This document shows, piece by piece, positions 59,625 to 64,000 of a stretch of DNA of 64,000 bases. How positions within the stretch are numbered: the stretch's first letter is position 1; every line of letters begins with the position of its first letter. Both the position numbers and the translations under genes were made by a program. The DNA comes from Phanerochaete sordida (lineage: Eukaryota > Basidiomycota > Agaricomycetes > Polyporales > Phanerochaetaceae), in the NCBI GenBank assembly GCA_019973155.2, contig BPQB01000009.1:680917-744916 (forward strand). Reading direction: 5' to 3'. The notes under the pieces were generated by a model. That model was given only the letters and a program-made list of their open reading frames with translations, did no database searches and was not told where the DNA came from.

Positions 59625-60435
59625 GGTAAGTAGCGGGGTGATCTTTGACATATTGATGATGCTATACCCTATGCCTCGGTGTTGGCCTTAAGGGCTTTAA
59701 CATCGTGTGCTGCACGCTCGTCGCTGTTGCCAGCAGCGGCGGCGCCATTTTCTACTTATATTCTTGCCTTGCAGGTTCGACCTCGTATGTGCACACCCCA
59801 CTAGCTGCATAAGTTAGTTGGGGCACCAAATGGCCAACCAGCTGGCGGCGTTACTCCTGAATAAGGGGAACGTATGCTGTGTTGCGCAAGTCGGCGGGGG
59901 CCACCAACCCTTGTCGGCGCCAGGCTCTGCCCCTCGGCGGGTACGGCTTGGTTTTGAGTTCGGGGGCTTTATTGGGTTCTGGGGACTATGTCGTACGGCT
60001 GAATAAGTCGTTTCGGCATCTTGAGATCCACCTTCTGAGGCCAATTCCTCAGTCGGGTCGGCGTAGACCGGCATGGAAATCTTGTTGCCTCTTCCGTGGC
60101 GTAAAAGCGGACCATGCGCTATACTTGGGGGGCCTTCGGGCTAAGCGGTAAAACACTAAACCCTGAGTGCGTGTGGGGCCGCGCCGAATGGCGTGGCAAC
60201 AAAGTTTGCGGCACGGCTGGAACCGTGACCGAGTACCCCCCTTTCCAGACTGCCATCGCGCGTGTGCAGAGAGAAATGGCACGCCGTACCGACTCTACCC
60301 CGTGCACATCGAGGATCGAACCGCAGCAAGAGGAGGGCTGGTAACCCTCCACGTTCTGAACATTTCCCTAAGTCGTTCCTGAATAAGGAGCGCCGGCTAA
60401 CGCCGCTTTTTGTTTTGTTCACACAGACACACGTC
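59625..60435 (+). other. Retrotransposon leader with a possible intron
   Basis: 811 bp between the proposed LTR and ORF1. A strong donor (CTACTACAG/GTAAGT) straddles the LTR end at 59625/59626. A strong acceptor (TTGCCTTGCAG/G) ends near 59774, so an intron of about 150 nt is possible. A hairpin (CCCCACTAGCT...AGTTAGTTGGGG) follows near 59796-59823. No tRNA-type primer-binding site beginning TGG directly follows the LTR. Confidence 0.45.
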
Positions 60436-61221
60436 ATGCCTCGCTTCACCAAGTCCACCTTCTACGCTCGCGATGCCTCCAAGCCCTACGACCTCGCCAA
60501 ACGCCTCTCGGTCTCTGCCGAGACCAACGAGAAGATCTACAACGAGGTCAAGGGGAAGCTCGACGAGCGCGCTCGCTCCAAGCAGCGCGAGAAGTACTTG
60601 CTCAAGCGCGCCCAACGCCCTGTCGTCACCACTCCGCTCCCACGCGAGGAGCAGGACCGCATCAACGAGGAGTTCCAAGAGCGTCTTTGGGCGCTCGAGG
60701 AGGCCTCACGGCTCATGCAGGAGCTGGCGCTGCAGAAGCGCCTGGCTGACCGGATCTCTGAACCCGGCCCGTCCCTGCTCAGCCGCATCGGTCCTGCCCC
60801 CGTTCTCTCCAACAAGGAGATCGAGGAGCAGTACGGCGACCCGAGCAGCACGCTTGGCAAGGTGCCCGAGGGGCTACGCATGCAGAAGGAATGGCGGCTC
60901 AAGCGGACCGCCGAGCTCTTCAAACTCTTCAAGGCCGTCGAGACCCGTCTGCGTCCGTTGGGGGAGAACCTTTTCCTCATCGGTCAACACAACCAGGCGC
61001 TCGAGGGCCGGATCTCTAACATGATCAAGGAGTTCGAGGAGTGCTACGACTTCTTCGAGGGAAACAAGGGACAGGTGTTGCTAGAGGGGAAGCAGTTTCG
61101 CTGGGTCAAAGCAGACTTGAATCGTATTAAACATGTATCGTTTGTACACTTCAAGGAGCGCATCATGGAGATCGCCGTCGCTCTTGACGCTTTCCCCTGG
61201 CGCTTCAAAGAATGCTGCTAG
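60436..61221 (+). CDS. Extra ORF upstream of gag in the retrotransposon
   Basis: 261 aa from the ATG at 60436 (MPRFTKSTFYARDASKPYDL). The frame is open 58 codons further upstream, but that extension looks like leader. The protein is rich in Lys, Arg and Glu and is mostly helical, with coiled-coil-like runs (ERARSKQREKYLLKRAQR, LWALEEASRLMQELALQKRL, MIKEFEECYDFFEG). There is no zinc knuckle, protease, polymerase or signal peptide. It ends 151 bp before the gag ATG. Most Ty3/gypsy elements have nothing in this position, so it could be a split-off part of Gag, an accessory protein or a captured host fragment. I do not recognise the family. Confidence 0.72.
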   Translation: MPRFTKSTFYARDASKPYDLAKRLSVSAETNEKIYNEVKGKLDERARSKQREKYLLKRAQRPVVTTPLPREEQDRINEEFQERLWALEEASRLMQELALQKRLADRISEPGPSLLSRIGPAPVLSNKEIEEQYGDPSSTLGKVPEGLRMQKEWRLKRTAELFKLFKAVETRLRPLGENLFLIGQHNQALEGRISNMIKEFEECYDFFEGNKGQVLLEGKQFRWVKADLNRIKHVSFVHFKERIMEIAVALDAFPWRFKECC

Positions 61222-61372
61222 ACTACCCCCTGCACAAATATTATCCTGCCCTTGACTCGAACTTGCATGCATGACGCTGTGTGAACACAAACATTAAGAG
61301 TTTCCTTACCCTTATTACTGCATAAGTAAAAGGAGATAAGACCGTGCTAACTAAGTCGCTACTACAGAAATC

Positions 61373-62932
61373 ATGGCCAACGCTGATGAAATCCGCCCTT
61401 TCGTCTACGCCGGTTCGACGGATATCACCTTCCAGGAGACACTCAAACATGACGACGTCATGACTCTCTTGAGGCAGACAGCGGCACCAGAAGGGGTTAA
61501 CGAGGAACACATCAAATGGGTCCAGGAGACTGTATTCTCTGGACTCATGGCTACGATCACTCACACGAACAGCAACCTGGTGCGGGGATTAAATTTCCAG
61601 CGTGAACCCATGGACCGCGCCTTCAGGGATATTCAACGGGTTATGGAGGAGATCAGGGTCGAACTCGTCGGCACTCAGTCAATGGTCATCAACGATATTA
61701 GTGACAAAATCGACCATGTCCGAGACATCGCCGATAACGCCATCCGCCAGCTGAATAAGCTGCCTGCCGACCTTGATTCGGTCAGGGGAGGAGGATCGTT
61801 CAGGCCCAAGGTCTCGCAACCTCCGACATTCTCCGGTGAGAAAAACACGATCAAGCTCGATGACTGGCGCAACCTGGTCGAATTATGGAACAAGTCGCAA
61901 GGTATCGTCACGAACAACCAGCGCATCGTCAACGCCCTCTCGCTCGTCAGAGAACCTGCCAACAAGCGCCTCCAGTCGTACTTCAAGAAGAATGCGGCTG
62001 ACGAGGATTTGGGCTCGATTGCGGACTTCTGGAAAGCTCTGGAAGGTACCTACGGTCAACTGGACTCCGCTGGAACGGCCTCAAAGGACCTCGAGAAGCT
62101 GCTCGACAACAAAACTCTCGCGCAGAAGGATCTCGTTGCCTTCTCGGTCCAGTTCAAGGTGCTCCTCGACAACAGCGACAAACCGTTCTCCGACAAGTAC
62201 ATGATCGACAAGCTGCACGGCTTACTGGAAGAAACATTCCGGATGTTTATCCTCGGCAAGGGCAAAGCCAACTGGCCTAAGACCGCCAGCGAGTACGTCG
62301 ACTACCTACTGGTTGCGTACAAGGAGGTCTACCCGCACAAGGCCCAGGATCACATCTTCTCGAAAGGAAACTCGAGCGGTTCTACACCTGCAAAGGACCC
62401 GAACGCCATGGAAGTCGATGCCGCGAACACCAAGAAGGGCAAAGGCAAGGGTAAACAGGCCAACTCCCAGGAGGCGAAACCTGCGGTCACAGTGCCCTGC
62501 GCCATTTGCGTCGGCAACGGCAAGACGGCCCGCGCCAAAACGCACGTCCTCAACGACTGTTTTGAGCTCAAGAAGAACGACAACAAGGCATCGACATCCG
62601 GCACCGGCAGCAACAACGGCAAGGCGGGCAAGCCCGCCGGAGGAAATGGAAAGAACAAGCAGGCTCTGGCAGCCAAGAAGAACACCATTCAGCAAGTCAA
62701 GGCCCGTCTGGCCCAACTGGAGAAGGAGGAGGAGGAACTCAAGAACGACGACGACGAGGAAGTCGTCATCAACTCCACACGCATCACCGAGTGGGACGAG
62801 GAGGACGAGCAGAAGTCCCAGGAGACGCCAGCGCAGAAACCGGCTGATGAACCGGAAACTACGAGGAACCTACTTCGCAGGAAGTACGGCAAGGTGTCCG
62901 CCCGCAAGGTGGATTTTGTCAGCGACCTGTAG
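61373..62932 (+). CDS. gag: Retrotransposon Gag
   Basis: 519 aa capsid/nucleocapsid protein from the ATG at 61373. A Ty3-type capsid region lies at about residues 150-330 (PPTFSGEKNTIKLDDWRNLV, FWKALEGTYGQLDSAGTAS, FSVQFKVLLDNSDKPFSDKY). A Lys/Gly-rich linker follows, then a zinc-knuckle-like C-x2-C-x10-H-x4-C (PCAICVGNGK...HVLNDCFE) and an acidic, helical C-terminus. The stop (62930-62932) is preceded by a possible slippery site at 62911-62917. The ATG is preceded by a branch point (GCTAAC, 61346-61351) and acceptor (CTACTACAG, ending 61367), so this message may be spliced. Confidence 0.86.
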   Translation: MANADEIRPFVYAGSTDITFQETLKHDDVMTLLRQTAAPEGVNEEHIKWVQETVFSGLMATITHTNSNLVRGLNFQREPMDRAFRDIQRVMEEIRVELVGTQSMVINDISDKIDHVRDIADNAIRQLNKLPADLDSVRGGGSFRPKVSQPPTFSGEKNTIKLDDWRNLVELWNKSQGIVTNNQRIVNALSLVREPANKRLQSYFKKNAADEDLGSIADFWKALEGTYGQLDSAGTASKDLEKLLDNKTLAQKDLVAFSVQFKVLLDNSDKPFSDKYMIDKLHGLLEETFRMFILGKGKANWPKTASEYVDYLLVAYKEVYPHKAQDHIFSKGNSSGSTPAKDPNAMEVDAANTKKGKGKGKQANSQEAKPAVTVPCAICVGNGKTARAKTHVLNDCFELKKNDNKASTSGTGSNNGKAGKPAGGNGKNKQALAAKKNTIQQVKARLAQLEKEEEELKNDDDEEVVINSTRITEWDEEDEQKSQETPAQKPADEPETTRNLLRRKYGKVSARKVDFVSDL

Positions 62933-64000
62933 TGGAATGCTGCGTCCTACAGGTAGACGAACAAGAGATACCCATCACCGAGTCTGTGCTGGACACAGAC
63001 AGAGTAGCAGAGCTTAATGTACAAAATGTTTCTCCAAATAAGAATTCTTCTTTTAAGCTCCCTGTTACTCTGTGGGTATATGGAAAGAAAGCGCAGGCTA
63101 CAGCCCTAGTTGATTCAGGGGCCACGACGAGTTTCATCAACCAAAAATTCGTCGAAACTAACAATCTGGTCACTATTAAACTGGCAAATCCGTATGAAGT
63201 TAAGAATGCGGATGGAACTGAAAATAAAGCAGGTCGAATCACACACGCCCTGCGAGCCTACGTCGAAATCGGAACTCATAAACACGCCCAGTACCTACTT
63301 GTCACCGACCTGAACGACAAAGATATGTACTTAGGGTATAAGTTCCTACACAGACACAACCCGGAAATCGACTGGGCAAAAGGCGATTGGCAGTTCACCA
63401 GATGCCCTGAATCATGTAAAGTCTCTAGAAAGGCTGAGAAAATCCAAGCCCTCGACATCGAAATCGGTATCGACGAGGAGCTGGTAGAGCTCTACGACGA
63501 GCAACCATGGGACGCTTCCCTCGACGACTATGGCGAGGAGGACAGCGTCCACCACATCAACTGGGTCGATTTAGATCGCCCAGAGGACCGAATACAAGCC
63601 GAGGCAATCGTTGACGTCCTGGATAAGGACGACGATGACACAGTAGACACCTCGCAATGGAAATCTCAAGTACCGGATTGGGTCCACAAGTTCGAAAACG
63701 TATTCAGCAAAACAAAGTCTGAGCGCATGCCTACCCACAAGCCTTGGGACCATGCTATCGAACTTGAGGAGGGAGCTAAATTGCCCCCAATCGGGAAAGT
63801 GTACCCACTTGACCAGAGACAACGTTCGTCATTCGACGAATGGATCAAGGAGGAACGCCGGAAGGGCTATATTCAGGAGTCAAAGTCACCCATAGCTGCA
63901 TCATTTTTCTTCGTGAAGAAGCACGATGGCGGTTTGCGACCATGCATGGACTACAGACCACTCAATGGCATTACGAAGAAGAACCGTTACCCTATCCCTC
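62912..64000 (+). CDS. pol: Retrotransposon Pol, N-terminal part (incomplete at window end)
   Basis: Open in the -1 frame relative to Gag from about 62912 to the last base, roughly 360 codons. It has no own ATG at its start, so it is probably made by -1 frameshifting near the gag stop or by splicing. Aspartic protease: ALVDSGATTSFINQKFVE, then MYLGYKFLHRHNPEIDW. Linker: an acidic stretch of about 80 residues. Reverse transcriptase begins with DHAIELEEGAKLPPIGKVYP, RKGYIQESKSPIAASFFFVK and GLRPCMDYRPLNGITKKN. The catalytic YxDD, RNase H and integrase lie beyond the window. No stop or frameshift is visible, which suggests a recently active copy. Confidence 0.88.

Larger units (their letters stand above)
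59225..64000 (+). mobile_element. Ty3/gypsy LTR retrotransposon, 5' part (runs off the window)
   Basis: Plus-strand element with, in order, a probable 5' LTR (59225-59624), an 811-bp leader, an extra ORF (60436-61221), gag (61373-62932) and pol in the -1 frame (about 62912 to the end). Pol shows the protease LVDSGATTSF and the start of reverse transcriptase (FFVKKHDGGLRPCMDYRPL), which places it in Ty3/gypsy. All frames are open within the window, so the copy may be young. The 3' LTR and target duplication are outside, so the left boundary is inferred. Confidence 0.82.

Noticed and set aside
59774..59830. T-arm-like GGTTCGACC in the retrotransposon leader
   Set aside because: No matching acceptor or anticodon stems; the nearby hairpin does not complete a tRNA.
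60302..60345. tRNA-like B-box (GGTTCGATCC) on the minus strand
   Set aside because: No A-box or cloverleaf could be built around it.

Overview
The window is nuclear DNA from a filamentous basidiomycete, most likely an Agaricomycete of the polypore type. The evidence is gene architecture: many exons, introns of about 45-60 nt with GT(A/G)NGT donors and YAG acceptors, a moderately high GC content, and families expanded in mushrooms (MATH-BTB, BTB and F-box proteins, HET-domain proteins). The species call is inference. Exon models were built by hand and checked for frame closure at every junction.

Layout. 0.8-9.3 kb: an F-box protein, a secreted GH89 alpha-N-acetylglucosaminidase broken by one in-frame TAG, an SDR oxidoreductase and a second F-box gene on the minus strand. 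10.2-18.4 kb: a 23-exon SART3/Prp24-like U6 snRNP recycling factor, a 14-exon MATH-BTB protein and a BTB protein, all on plus. 19.4-24.6 kb (minus): a PAS-domain protein without a recognisable output domain and the tRNA m1A58 methyltransferase TRM61/GCD14. 25.8-32.0 kb: two paralogous HET-domain proteins facing each other tail to tail. 32.8-37.8 kb: the XPC/Rad4 repair protein (minus), divergent from a conserved-looking unknown (plus). 39.5-44.9 kb (minus): an MDR oxidoreductase, a four-helix membrane protein and O-acetylhomoserine sulfhydrylase (MET17 type). 46.5-53.5 kb (plus): two tandem ABHD12-like hydrolases and a Cu(I)-type P1B ATPase whose N-terminus carries a series of CC-x4-C cysteine repeats.

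Mobile DNA. A 567-bp non-autonomous element with about 50-bp terminal inverted repeats, CCA on both flanks and dense short internal repeats lies at 38.5-39.0 kb (CACTA-like by structure). A 590-bp element with 25-bp inverted repeats and TA ends lies at 53.7-54.3 kb (Tc1/mariner-like by structure). From 54.7 kb on the window changes character. An alpha/beta hydrolase is cut off just after its GHSYG nucleophile elbow, 3.7 kb follows without a credible gene, and the window ends inside a plus-strand Ty3/gypsy retrotransposon. That element has a probable 5' LTR, an extra 261-aa ORF ahead of gag, gag, and a pol frame that is open to the last base and lies in the -1 frame relative to gag.

The genes do not form one pathway. 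The most unusual items are the convergent HET pair, the cysteine-repeat copper ATPase, the retroelement with its extra ORF and apparent splice signals, and the two structured non-autonomous elements.
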